Shown: positions 5,866 through 12,508 of the stretch, in pieces
Position numbering within the stretch: position 1 is the first letter of the stretch
How the letters are laid out: the number at the start of each line of letters is the position of its first letter
NCBI GenBank assembly: GCA_009780625.1
Contig: WQZR01000014.1
Location: 1 to 16,933 of the forward strand
Length of the DNA stretch: 16,933 nt
Direction: 5' to 3'
Source: Bacillota bacterium
GTDB taxonomy: Bacteria; Bacillota; Clostridia; Christensenellales; UBA1242
The notes under the pieces: model-generated
Databases searched by the model: none
Told to the model about the DNA's origin: nothing
What the model saw: only the letters and a program-made list of their open reading frames with translations
Position numbers and translations under genes: made by a program

Positions 5866-6549
5866 ATGAAAGTAGCAAAAAACTATCAAAAGAAAGTTGA
5901 AGCATACAACAGACAAGAAATGTATGCAGCAGAAGACGCAATGAAAATTGTGGTTAAAAACGCAACAGCAAAGTTTGACGAAACAGTTGAAGTTCACATC
6001 AAACTTGGTGTAGACGGAACAAAAGCAGACCAGCAGGTTAGAGGAACGGTTGTTCTTCCGGCCGGAACTGGAAAAAAAGTTAAAGTTCTTGTAATCGCAA
6101 AAGGCGACAAAGCAGACGAAGCGAAAAAAGCGGGAGCAGATATTGTTGGTGGAGATGAGATGATTGCAAAAATTGCAGGCGGTTTCTTAGATTTCGACGT
6201 GTGTATCACAACACCAGACATGATGCCAATGCTTGGACGTGTTGCAAGACAACTTGGTCCAAAAGGCTTGATGCCAAACCCAAAATCTGGAACAGTTACA
6301 ACTGATATCAAAAAAGCAGTTGACGATGTTAAAGGCGGAAAAGTTGAATATCGTCTAGACAAACAAAACATTGTTCACACAATTCTTGGAAAAGCAAGTT
6401 TTGGCGACAAAAAACTTATGCAAAACTATGATGCTCTTATTGCAGCAATCATAAAAGCAAAACCATCAGCAGCAAAAGGTGTATACCTAAAGTCGATTAC
6501 GGTTACCAGCACAATGGGACCTGGAGTTAAAGTTAAACCAATCGTTTAA
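5866..6549 (+). CDS. rplA: 50S ribosomal protein L1
   Basis: A 227-residue protein of the mobile L1 stalk that guides deacylated tRNA out of the E site. Recognised by ADQQVRGTVVLPAGTGK (about 54-70) and by the L1 signature ITTPDMMPMLGRVARQLG, followed by GPKGLMPNPKSGTVT. The C-terminal KPSAAKGVYLKSITVTSTMGPG is also typical, and the length is normal. In many bacteria L1 also represses its own operon by binding an mRNA copy of its rRNA site; a possible copy lies at 5811-5838, just ahead of this gene. The AAAGGAAAAA site upstream is weak but well placed. The stop is TAA. The usual next genes rplJ and rplL are absent; rpmH follows after 25 bases. Confidence 0.97.
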   Translation: MKVAKNYQKKVEAYNRQEMYAAEDAMKIVVKNATAKFDETVEVHIKLGVDGTKADQQVRGTVVLPAGTGKKVKVLVIAKGDKADEAKKAGADIVGGDEMIAKIAGGFLDFDVCITTPDMMPMLGRVARQLGPKGLMPNPKSGTVTTDIKKAVDDVKGGKVEYRLDKQNIVHTILGKASFGDKKLMQNYDALIAAIIKAKPSAAKGVYLKSITVTSTMGPGVKVKPIV

Positions 6550-6574
6550 TTTTGATTATTGAAGGAGAAAAGAG

Positions 6575-6736
6575 ATGAGCACAAAAAGAACATTCAAGCC
6601 AAAAAAAGGCAGAAGAAATAAAGTTCACGGGTTTCGTGCAAGAATGAAGTCTACTGGCGGAAGAAAAGTTTTAAAACACAGAAGACAAACAGGAAGAAAA
6701 AGACTTACAACTGCAAACCACAAACACGTTGACTAA
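6575..6736 (+). CDS. rpmH: 50S ribosomal protein L34
   Basis: A 53-residue very basic protein. STKRTFKPKKGRRNKVHGFR followed by ARMKSTGGRKVL and GRKRLTT is the standard L34 pattern (KRTxQP...HGFRxRM...GRxVLxxRRxxGRxxL). It carries a few extra residues at the end (ANHKHVD). GAAGGAG lies just before the ATG. It is the last gene of the rplK-rplA-rpmH unit and is closed by a strong hairpin. In most bacteria rpmH is directly followed by rnpA; here rnpA is about 1.5 kb further on, beyond the Nudix and VanW genes. Confidence 0.96.
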   Translation: MSTKRTFKPKKGRRNKVHGFRARMKSTGGRKVLKHRRQTGRKRLTTANHKHVD

Positions 6737-6747
6737 TCATTTTGATT

Positions 6748-6774
6748 GTAAGGGTCGCATCACATGCGACCCTT
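6748..6774 (+). repeat. Dispersed palindromic repeat, copy 1
   Basis: GTAAGGGTCGCAT CAC ATGCGACCC matches the TGTAGGGGTCGCA...TGCGACCC element seen five more times in the window. Here it is flanked by a T-run and works as the rpmH terminator. Confidence 0.65.
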
Positions 6775-6778
6775 TTTT
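6750..6778 (+). terminator. Intrinsic terminator after rpmH
   Basis: AAGGGTCGCAT (6750-6760) pairs over 11 bases with ATGCGACCCTT (6764-6774) around a CAC loop, followed by T to 6778. It is a strong terminator, built from a copy of the dispersed repeat. Confidence 0.93.
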
Positions 6779-6779
6779 A

Positions 6780-6788
6780 TGATATAAT
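6780..6788 (+). promoter_or_regulatory. Extended -10 promoter on the Nudix start codon
   Basis: TGA followed by TATAAT (6783-6788) directly after the T-run of the preceding terminator. No good -35 is visible. Transcription is predicted at about 6795, right at the ATG (6794), with no room for a ribosome binding site. Confidence 0.6.
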
Positions 6789-6793
6789 TAGTA

Positions 6794-7267
6794 ATGAAGA
6801 AAAGACAGACAACATTGGTTCTAGTAAGAGTTGGTGGCAGAATTTTGCTTCCGATGAAGAAGCGTGGTTTAGGCGTGGGGAAATATAACGGTTATGGCGG
6901 AAAACGCGAAGAAGGCGAAACAATAGAAGAAGCTGCAATAAGAGAAACTTTTGAAGAAGGCAACTTCACTCCTAAGAATTTGAAAAAGATTGCAATAAAC
7001 ACATTCGAACTTTTTTGGAAAGGGGAATGGATGCAGCAAGAATGCCACATCTTTTTTGCAGACTCATACGAAGGCACTCCAGCCGAAACAGAAGAAATGA
7101 GCCCGCATTGGTTTGATGTGGACAAAATTCCATACGACAAAATGTGGTCAGACGACATTCATTGGCTTCCGCTTGTTATGGCTGGCAAAAAACTTGAATG
7201 CTTTTTTAAGTTCGACGAAGACAACGAAATACAAAACTATACAATAAAAGAAGTAGAGAGTTTATAG
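6794..7267 (+). CDS. MTH1-like Nudix hydrolase, probable 8-oxo-dGTP diphosphatase
   Basis: A 157-residue enzyme that probably hydrolyses oxidised purine nucleotides so they are not built into DNA. The Nudix box is at 36-58: GKREEGE, then RETFEEG. The third Glu pair (E54, E55) is intact, but the usual Gly near the end is Asn57. The resemblance to animal MTH1 (NUDT1) extends over the full length: LPMKKRGLGVGKYNGYGGK (19-37), TEEMSPHWFDVDKIPYDKMW (99-118) and FFKF (137-140). Residues matching the MTH1 base-recognition set are present: N32, W118, D120 and D121. Substrate is inferred from these. The gene seems to be transcribed without a leader. It converges on the VanW gene, and I see no clear terminator in the 112 bases between. 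Confidence 0.9.
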   Translation: MKKRQTTLVLVRVGGRILLPMKKRGLGVGKYNGYGGKREEGETIEEAAIRETFEEGNFTPKNLKKIAINTFELFWKGEWMQQECHIFFADSYEGTPAETEEMSPHWFDVDKIPYDKMWSDDIHWLPLVMAGKKLECFFKFDEDNEIQNYTIKEVESL

Positions 7268-7379
7268 TTTGAAATTGTTTTGTTCATCTCATGTTTTTAA
7301 GTGTATGTTAGTTTTGTAAAAATTCTAATGTTACGCTAAACAAAACATGGACTCACAAAATCAATTTAAAACTAAAACT

Positions 7380-8213
7380 CTAGTTCTCTACCCATAAATC
7401 TGAATACGGGCGATAGGTATATCTACAAAGAACCTCTCGCTCTTTTTCTACTCCGTCTTCATAGGTCATTCGCCAGGTCTCTGTTTTCCAGCCGGGCGTT
7501 CCAATACGTACACGCTTTAGAGTTTTGATTGGCTCTTCTTCAAGAACATCACTATCTCTTTCAAATAGATAGTCCCATTCGCCTTTGTTTTTGATGATTT
7601 GTTTTTCTGGAATAGGGGCAGTCTGCGTGGCTTCGACTTTAAGTTTATAAACTAAACTGTCCTCAGGCAGCCCAAGAAACGAAATCACCGCTGTGTTTTT
7701 AACTTTCTTTGCATCAATCATCACGGGTTCAGGGAATGGGTTTCTTATTTTTAAATCGCTGCTGCCAAAATTCACCATTGCATCTCTGCCCTTTGCCACA
7801 TAAGAAACCGGCACAGAGTGAGGGTTGGCTTCAATAATATCTAAGCCACTTAGCGCCGCCGCATTGAAAAGCGTTGTGCTGACTTGACACACGCCGCCGC
7901 CATCGCCTTTTTTGTATATGCCGTTTGAAATTATGGTTGATTCTTTATAGCCGTTTGCTTCAATTCGTCTGCCAGTGGTTTTGTTGAAACTAAACACCTC
8001 GCCAGGGTTTATGATTTTTCCATCAATTGCCCTAAGTGCCGTTGCAATGTTTTCTGTGCGGTTGATTTGACCGGCGTCGAATGTTGTTTGGAATGTTGCC
8101 GCGTTTGCTGTAGGGGCTGCATCACTATGCAGCCCACACGGGTCGCATAATGATGCGACCCCTACAAACACAATAAATAGAAATATTGGAACTATATGCC
8201 ATCTTGTTTTCAC
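7380..8213 (-). CDS. VanW-domain exported protein
   Basis: A 277-residue protein with one hydrophobic N-terminal segment (about 7-20), so anchored or secreted. The VanW domain spans roughly 50-190: INRTENIATALRAIDG, IINPGEVFSFNKTTGRR, GDGGGVCQVSTTLFNAAALS, NPHSVPVSYVAKGRDAMVNF. These are the family's hallmark motifs, including the GGGxCQxSTTL block. The family is linked by name to vancomycin clusters, but its biochemical role is not established, and most members are general envelope proteins. The C-terminal part is small and does not match a G5 domain I can name. The start is GTG (8211-8213), with an in-frame stop two codons upstream and no clear ribosome binding site. Residues 16-35 are encoded by a double copy of the dispersed palindromic repeat. 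It is divergent from rnpA, and its possible -10 overlaps that of rnpA. Confidence 0.9.
   Translation of the reverse strand: MKTRWHIVPIFLFIVFVGVASLCDPCGLHSDAAPTANAATFQTTFDAGQINRTENIATALRAIDGKIINPGEVFSFNKTTGRRIEANGYKESTIISNGIYKKGDGGGVCQVSTTLFNAAALSGLDIIEANPHSVPVSYVAKGRDAMVNFGSSDLKIRNPFPEPVMIDAKKVKNTAVISFLGLPEDSLVYKLKVEATQTAPIPEKQIIKNKGEWDYLFERDSDVLEEEPIKTLKRVRIGTPGWKTETWRMTYEDGVEKEREVLCRYTYRPYSDLWVEN
8109..8166. repeat. Dispersed palindromic repeat, double inverted copy inside vanW-family gene
   Basis: Two hairpins lie back to back: GGGCTGCAT/ATGCAGCCC (8114-8122, 8127-8135) and GGGTCGCAT/ATGCGACCC (8140-8148, 8153-8161). The outer ends are TGTAGGGG and CCCCTACA, so the whole 58-base unit is itself an inverted repeat. 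It lies within the coding sequence, between the membrane segment and the VanW domain. Confidence 0.75.
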
Positions 8214-8235
8214 ACTTTAGTTTGTGCGTTTTTTA

Positions 8236-8244
8236 TGATAAAAT
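8236..8244 (+). promoter_or_regulatory. Extended -10 promoter on the rnpA start codon
   Basis: TGA followed by TAAAAT (8239-8244). No convincing -35. Transcription is predicted at about 8251, on the ATG (8250), so the rnpA mRNA would be leaderless. On the other strand TATAAT (8248-8243) overlaps it and could serve the divergent VanW gene. Confidence 0.5.
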
Positions 8245-8249
8245 TATAT

Positions 8250-8606
8250 ATGCTAGAAAAACAACACAGACTAAGAAAACGAACAGAGTTTGCATATAGC
8301 TTTGCCAAAGGAAAAAAGCAAGGCAACAAACTTTTGACGCTAGTGATATTTAAGCGAAAAGATAAACTTCTTCGCATTGGTTTTTCTGTGTCTAAAAAAT
8401 GCGGCAAGGCAGTTGTGCGAAACAAAATCAGACGTCAACTTAGAGCAATTGTGCGTGAACTGATTCAAAACAAACAGATTGAACTGGGGCACAACTTGGT
8501 CTTTATAGCAAAGGATGTTATAATAAATGCAACGTTTGGCGAGATGAAAGAAGCAATAGAACAAATTCTTAAATCAAACGGACTTATTACAGGAGAAAAA
8601 GAATAA
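8250..8606 (+). CDS. rnpA: Ribonuclease P protein component
   Basis: A 118-residue basic protein that assists the RNase P RNA in cutting the 5' leader from pre-tRNAs. The start MLEKQHRLRKRTEFAYSFAK is typical, with the phenylalanine used for leader binding in the family. The RNR signature is KCGKAVVRNKIRRQLRAIVR (residues 50-69). IELGHNLVFIAK then matches the last conserved strand. The open frame reaches back to 8196, but those 18 residues lack family similarity and overlap the divergent VanW start, so ATG 8250 is chosen. No ribosome binding site is visible before it; the mRNA may be leaderless. It heads an operon with the SUFU gene, one base downstream, and aspS. The usual neighbour rpmH is displaced. 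Confidence 0.95.
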   Translation: MLEKQHRLRKRTEFAYSFAKGKKQGNKLLTLVIFKRKDKLLRIGFSVSKKCGKAVVRNKIRRQLRAIVRELIQNKQIELGHNLVFIAKDVIINATFGEMKEAIEQILKSNGLITGEKE

Positions 8607-8607
8607 A

Positions 8608-9315
8608 ATGTTTGGGCTATTTAAAAAGAATAAACTTCCAAAACTATATCACGAAGCAGAAATTGCTTTGCTTGAACACCATATAAACAAACATTTTGGA
8701 CACTTCGAAAATGTTATGCACGAAATGGTTTCACCAGACATCCATGTGGATGTTATTTTGGTTGAGCCATCAGCAGAAAGAAACTACTACACACTTGTGA
8801 CAATGGGCATGGGTGCACACACGCAAAACGCTCCAAAAGGGTATGACGAGCATATCGAACTTTTTATTTGTCTTCCAGCAGACTGGGACATCAAATCATC
8901 AGCTGATGGTGATTTTTGGCCTATTGGATTATTGAAGTTCTTAGCTCGACTTCCAATAGGCAACAACACATGGCTAGGCTATGGGCACACAATTCCAAAC
9001 ATCACACAAATCAATGGAAAACTTACAGAGTTTCCATATGCCAGCAACACCAAGCTAAGCGGGGCAATCATAACGCACCCGACACAATTTCCTGAAGAAT
9101 CTCATGTTTGCAAAATTCCAACAGGAAAGAACGTTCGTTTCTTTCAAGTGGTTCCAATCTACCCAGAAGAAATGGATGCAAAACTTATTCACGGCGCAGA
9201 TGCGCTCTTAAAACTGTTCGACTACGCAAGACCTGTTGACATAAACAGAAAACTTGCAGTGAAAACTGCAGAAGAAATTCAGAAAGAAATTGAAGAGATG
9301 AAAAAGAAAATGTAG
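8608..9315 (+). CDS. Suppressor-of-fused (SUFU) domain protein
   Basis: A 235-residue protein with a SUFU-like domain over most of its length: IHVDVILVEPSAERNYYTLV, TMGMGAH, ELFICLPADWDI, WPIGLLKFLARLP, NTWLGYGHTIPN, FFQVVPIYPEEMDAKLIHGA (about 197-216). The final 20 residues are a short Lys/Glu coiled coil. Bacterial SUFU proteins are found both as immunity proteins in polymorphic toxin systems and as stand-alone genes of unknown role. No toxin gene is nearby here, so a cellular role is more likely but unknown. It begins one base after rnpA, with AGGAG inside the rnpA end, so translation is coupled. Its TAG stop is contributed by a dispersed repeat. Confidence 0.88.
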   Translation: MFGLFKKNKLPKLYHEAEIALLEHHINKHFGHFENVMHEMVSPDIHVDVILVEPSAERNYYTLVTMGMGAHTQNAPKGYDEHIELFICLPADWDIKSSADGDFWPIGLLKFLARLPIGNNTWLGYGHTIPNITQINGKLTEFPYASNTKLSGAIITHPTQFPEESHVCKIPTGKNVRFFQVVPIYPEEMDAKLIHGADALLKLFDYARPVDINRKLAVKTAEEIQKEIEEMKKKM

Positions 9316-9340
9316 GGGTCGCACCTTAGAGAGACCCGAA
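9311..9340 (+). repeat. Dispersed palindromic repeat, copy over the SUFU stop codon
   Basis: TGTAGGGGTCGCACC followed by TTAGAGAGACCCGAA. The pairing arms are GGGTC (9316-9320) and GACCC (9333-9337). The TAG at 9313-9315 is the stop codon of the SUFU gene. It is nearly identical in layout to the copy at the end of addB (15582-15611). Confidence 0.65.
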
Positions 9341-9351
9341 AAGGAAATAAA

Positions 9352-10674
9352 ATGAAAATTACACAAATAAAAAATATTAAAATAGGTGAAGTAAACAAAG
9401 TTTCAGGGTGGATTGAAAACATTAGAGACAAAAAAAGTATGGCTTTTGTTGTGCTTAGAGACAACACCGGCAAACTTCAAATCACAATAAACAAAGAAGA
9501 AACACCAGAACTTGTTGATGTTGTTTCAAGTCTTACGCTTCACGGCGTTGCAACTTTCACAGGAAAAGTTGTTGCAAGCGAGTTTGTGAAGATGGGTGGC
9601 ATGGAAATGCTTCCAACTGCAATTGTTGTTGAATCTAGGGCAGAAGCGCTTCCAATTCAAGATGATGCAGAATTTGGTCTTAAACTAGACTATAGATGGC
9701 TTCCAATGAGAGACGAAAGAGACCAGTTGATGTTTAAAGTTCAGACAACATTCCAACACAGCATAAGAGAGTTTTTGGTTAAGAGCGAATTTGTTGAAAT
9801 TCACAGTCCAAAAATCTTGGGTGCACCAAGCGAATCTGGCAGCGAAGTGTTTGAAGTTAAATATTTCGAAGGCAAGGCATATCTTGCACAAAGCCCGCAG
9901 TTCTATAAACAAATGGCGATGGCTGGAGGACTTGGAAAAGTTTTTGAATTTGGTCCAGTGTTTAGAGCAGAAAAATCTTTCACAAGCCAACACTCAACAG
10001 AATTTACTGGCTTTGATATCGAGATGAGCTATATCAGCGACCCAAAAGAAATTAAAGTGTTTGAATCTAAACTTTTGGTTAAAGTTCTTACAGATGTAAA
10101 AAAGAAACATGGAGAAGACATAAAAAGAGTTTTTGGTGCAGATGTTGTTGTTCCAAAACTTCCGTTTCCAGTTATGTCTCTAAAAGAAATCTATAAAGAA
10201 ATCAGAGCACGCTATGGCTTCAAGTTTGAAAACGAAGCAAATATGACAAAGAAGCAAATTCAAACTGCAGAAGGCGACTTAACAAAAGCGGCTGAAATTC
10301 TTTGTGGAAAACTTTCAATAGATAAGTTTGGTCACGAGTTTTTGTTTGCAACAGGCTATGCAAAAGAAAACAGAGCGTTCTATCACATGAGAGACAACAA
10401 AGAAGTTCCAAAAGGGTTTGACCTTATTTGGAAAGGCGTTGAAATCAACACAGGCGCAATCAGAGAACATAGATACGATGTTCTTGTTAAACAAGCAAAC
10501 GAACGCGGACTTAAAAAAGATGTTGAGTTCTATCTAGAGTTCTTCAAATACGGCTGCCCTCCACATGGCGGCTTTGGAATGGGCCTAGACCGCTTCACAG
10601 CACTGCTTCTAAACATACCAACAATCAAAGAAGCAATGTTCCTTGTGCGAACACCATCAAGATTATCACCGTAA
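9352..10674 (+). CDS. aspS: Aspartyl-tRNA synthetase, archaeal/eukaryotic type
   Basis: A 440-residue class IIb synthetase that charges tRNA with aspartate. The OB-fold anticodon domain is N-terminal (VSGWIENIRDKKSMAFVVLR, 17-36). The catalytic domain has the AspRS marker LAQSPQFYKQM (178-188), motif 2 GPVFRAEKSFTSQHSTEFTG (201-220) with FDIEM, and motif 3 GGFGMGLDRFTALLL (406-420). The LAQSPQ block separates it from AsnRS. It lacks the roughly 150-residue GAD insertion of ordinary bacterial AspRS (about 590 residues), so it is the compact archaeal form, found also in some Bacillota. Enzymes of this form may be non-discriminating and also charge tRNA-Asn, which would require GatCAB; that cannot be decided here. 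AAAGGA precedes the ATG. It is the last gene of the rnpA operon. Confidence 0.93.
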   Translation: MKITQIKNIKIGEVNKVSGWIENIRDKKSMAFVVLRDNTGKLQITINKEETPELVDVVSSLTLHGVATFTGKVVASEFVKMGGMEMLPTAIVVESRAEALPIQDDAEFGLKLDYRWLPMRDERDQLMFKVQTTFQHSIREFLVKSEFVEIHSPKILGAPSESGSEVFEVKYFEGKAYLAQSPQFYKQMAMAGGLGKVFEFGPVFRAEKSFTSQHSTEFTGFDIEMSYISDPKEIKVFESKLLVKVLTDVKKKHGEDIKRVFGADVVVPKLPFPVMSLKEIYKEIRARYGFKFENEANMTKKQIQTAEGDLTKAAEILCGKLSIDKFGHEFLFATGYAKENRAFYHMRDNKEVPKGFDLIWKGVEINTGAIREHRYDVLVKQANERGLKKDVEFYLEFFKYGCPPHGGFGMGLDRFTALLLNIPTIKEAMFLVRTPSRLSP

Positions 10675-10678
10675 TTTG

Positions 10679-10711
10679 AGAAAACTCGTTCAAAACGAGT
10701 TTTCTTTTTTT
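10679..10711 (+). terminator. Intrinsic terminator after aspS
   Basis: GAAAACTCGTT (10680-10690) pairs over 11 bases with AACGAGTTTTC (10694-10704) around a CAA loop, and a T-run follows. It closes the rnpA-SUFU-aspS operon. Confidence 0.92.
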
Positions 10712-10717
10712 AAAGCA

Positions 10718-10726
10718 TGATATACT
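10718..10726 (+). promoter_or_regulatory. Extended -10 promoter of yidC
   Basis: TGA followed by TATACT (10721-10726), without a recognisable -35 because that region is the preceding terminator. The predicted start near 10733 leaves a 16-base leader with AAGGGA at 10735-10740. Confidence 0.55.
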
Positions 10727-10748
10727 AAAAACCTAAGGGAGTAAATAA

Positions 10749-12455
10749 ATGTTAAACCAAATTCTAATAACCCCACCAACAGATGGCGCTTGGCCACTGA
10801 CAAGATTGTTCATCAACATGATTGAAAGCATTCACTCGAGTGTGCTTAGTTATGCGATTGCAATTTTGTTGGTTGTTCTGATTATCAGACTTGTGATGTT
10901 GCCAATGGATGTGTGGCAAAGATACACACAAAAGACAATGACTGCAGGTCAAAGAAAAATGGGCCCAGACCTTGCAAAAATTCAGAAGGCATATGGGCAC
11001 GACAGACAACTTCTTGCAAGAAAGCAAATGGATGTCTATAGAAAGCACGGAGTGAGACCTCTTGCAAACCTTGGAACAATGATGCTAAACATTGGTTTGA
11101 CGATGTTTATTCTGATTACGATGATTAACGCAATCAACCGTGTTTCTCTCTATAAAATAGACGACCAGTTTGCACAGCTAAACAGCACATTCGTTTCATC
11201 AATCGTTTTGCAACTTAAAGCAGAAGACCTTGTTTCGCCAGCGGACGTTTATAGACTAGATAATGCATCAGCCTCAGATAAAGATAAAATTAAAAACGAA
11301 ATTTTCTTAATCTATTTTGACGACATAACAGACCCAATGATTGCAAACGCTCAGGGCGTTGTGTATAACACATATCAAGACAGAAGAAACGGACTTAAAG
11401 AAAGATTTTTGTGGATTGAAAACATTTGGAGAAGAGACGCAAACGTTGCTCCAATTCCAACATATGCTGAAGCAGAAATGAGCGGAGACTCGAGAAACTA
11501 TTTCATTGCAACATTCAATCTAAACAACTGGGCAACGCTTAGAGATTCTGGAATTTTGGTTGAATTGATTGAAGAAAATCCAACTCAAATCAGACAGTGG
11601 GACATTTTGGGAACAGTTATAAGAAACAACCTAGAAGATGTAAACACATATCTAACAACAACAGATTTAACAATAAACAACGAACCAGCAAGGCTTTTCT
11701 GGGACAGCCCAGCAGGCACTGAACTTACACACAACACTGCGGTTATTGCTCTTATGCAAAACGCAGCAAACTATGATGCAACTGTGGCTTATATGCTTAC
11801 AAACTTCCAACCAGAACTTATGCAAGCCTTGACAGCAGAAGGGCAGCAAAGAACAAATCTAAGCAGATTCCTTCTTGAAGAAAGATACGACATGGTTATG
11901 ATGGGAAGCTTGCAACCAATCAACGATGCAAGAAAAGGCAGAAACTCTTATTGGAACGGATATTTCCTTCTTCCAATTCTTGTTGCGGGCGTGACGTTCC
12001 TTTCTGTTTGGATTATGAGATGGCAAAACAAACAAAAGAATGTTGACCCAAGAAAACAAAGCGACCAAGAAAAAACACAAGAAAAGATGCAAAAGTTTAC
12101 GCTTATTCTTATGCCAACAATCATGTTGATTTTCGCATTCAACTTTGCCAGCACGCTTTCGATTTATATCTTGTTCTCACAAATCTTCTCAACCGGGCTA
12201 AGTTTTGGAATAAATCCATTTGTGAATTGGCTTGTTAAGAAAAAAGAAGAAAGCATGAAGAACAAACCAATGGTTCTTGCTTCAGCAAACGAAGCTCCAA
12301 CAAAAGGCCGTTTGGAGATGATGAAAGAAAACATGGACAGAAAGAGAGCAGAAAGAAAAGCTGCAATGGCAGGAAAGCCAAAAAAAGCAAACACAAGACC
12401 AGTAACAAAAGAACCAAAAATTGACGTGAATGATTATAAACGTCCTAAACTGTAA
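10749..12455 (+). CDS. yidC: Membrane protein insertase YidC with two large extracytoplasmic insertions
   Basis: A 568-residue insertase that folds and inserts membrane proteins alone or with SecYEG. Membrane segments are seen at about 33-53, 113-131, 404-424 and 450-480 (the last long enough for two spans). The conserved Arg of the hydrophilic groove is R47 in IIRLVMLPMD. A basic cytoplasmic hairpin (54-110) follows, and the C-terminal tail (from about 498) is Lys/Arg-rich, as in ribosome-binding YidC tails. The FLWIENIWRRD block (220-230) and YWNGYFLLPIL (401-411), which are nearly adjacent in ordinary YidC, are here 170 residues apart. A further 85 or so residues lie between the second span and FLWI. 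Both extras are hydrophilic and face outside. AAGGGA supports the start. It stands alone between two terminators. Confidence 0.92.
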   Translation: MLNQILITPPTDGAWPLTRLFINMIESIHSSVLSYAIAILLVVLIIRLVMLPMDVWQRYTQKTMTAGQRKMGPDLAKIQKAYGHDRQLLARKQMDVYRKHGVRPLANLGTMMLNIGLTMFILITMINAINRVSLYKIDDQFAQLNSTFVSSIVLQLKAEDLVSPADVYRLDNASASDKDKIKNEIFLIYFDDITDPMIANAQGVVYNTYQDRRNGLKERFLWIENIWRRDANVAPIPTYAEAEMSGDSRNYFIATFNLNNWATLRDSGILVELIEENPTQIRQWDILGTVIRNNLEDVNTYLTTTDLTINNEPARLFWDSPAGTELTHNTAVIALMQNAANYDATVAYMLTNFQPELMQALTAEGQQRTNLSRFLLEERYDMVMMGSLQPINDARKGRNSYWNGYFLLPILVAGVTFLSVWIMRWQNKQKNVDPRKQSDQEKTQEKMQKFTLILMPTIMLIFAFNFASTLSIYILFSQIFSTGLSFGINPFVNWLVKKKEESMKNKPMVLASANEAPTKGRLEMMKENMDRKRAERKAAMAGKPKKANTRPVTKEPKIDVNDYKRPKL

Positions 12456-12458
12456 AAA

Positions 12459-12483
12459 GTAGGGGTCGCACCGCAGTGCGACC
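12459..12483 (+). repeat. Dispersed palindromic repeat, copy after yidC
   Basis: GTAGGGGTCGCACCGC followed by AGTGCGACC. It is the same element as elsewhere, here placed before a T-run so that it forms the yidC terminator. Confidence 0.7.
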
Positions 12484-12489
12484 TTTTTT
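12464..12489 (+). terminator. Intrinsic terminator after yidC
   Basis: GGTCGCAC (12464-12471) pairs with GTGCGACC (12476-12483) around a CGCA loop, followed by six T. The stem is part of a dispersed repeat copy. Confidence 0.9.
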
Positions 12490-12490
12490 G

Positions 12491-12499
12491 TGATATAAT
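12491..12499 (+). promoter_or_regulatory. Extended -10 promoter of addB-addA
   Basis: TGA followed by TATAAT (12494-12499), immediately after the terminator T-run and without a clear -35. Transcription is predicted near 12506, about three bases before the addB ATG (12509). The GGAGAG at 12500-12505 would then lie upstream of the mRNA. Confidence 0.6.
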
Positions 12500-12508
12500 G
12501 GAGAGTAG

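Noticed and set aside
7268..7379. Nine-base inverted repeat (TGTTTTGTT at 7276, AACAAAACA at 7339) between the convergent Nudix and VanW genes
   Set aside because: The arms are AT-rich and about 54 bases apart with no T-run; not a convincing terminator.
7380..8213. Vancomycin resistance cluster, from the VanW domain
   Set aside because: No vanHAX, vanRS or vanY genes are present; VanW domains are widespread in envelope proteins.
8196..8249. Longer rnpA start
   Set aside because: The extra 18 residues are unlike the family, overlap the divergent VanW start and lie upstream of the -10 element.
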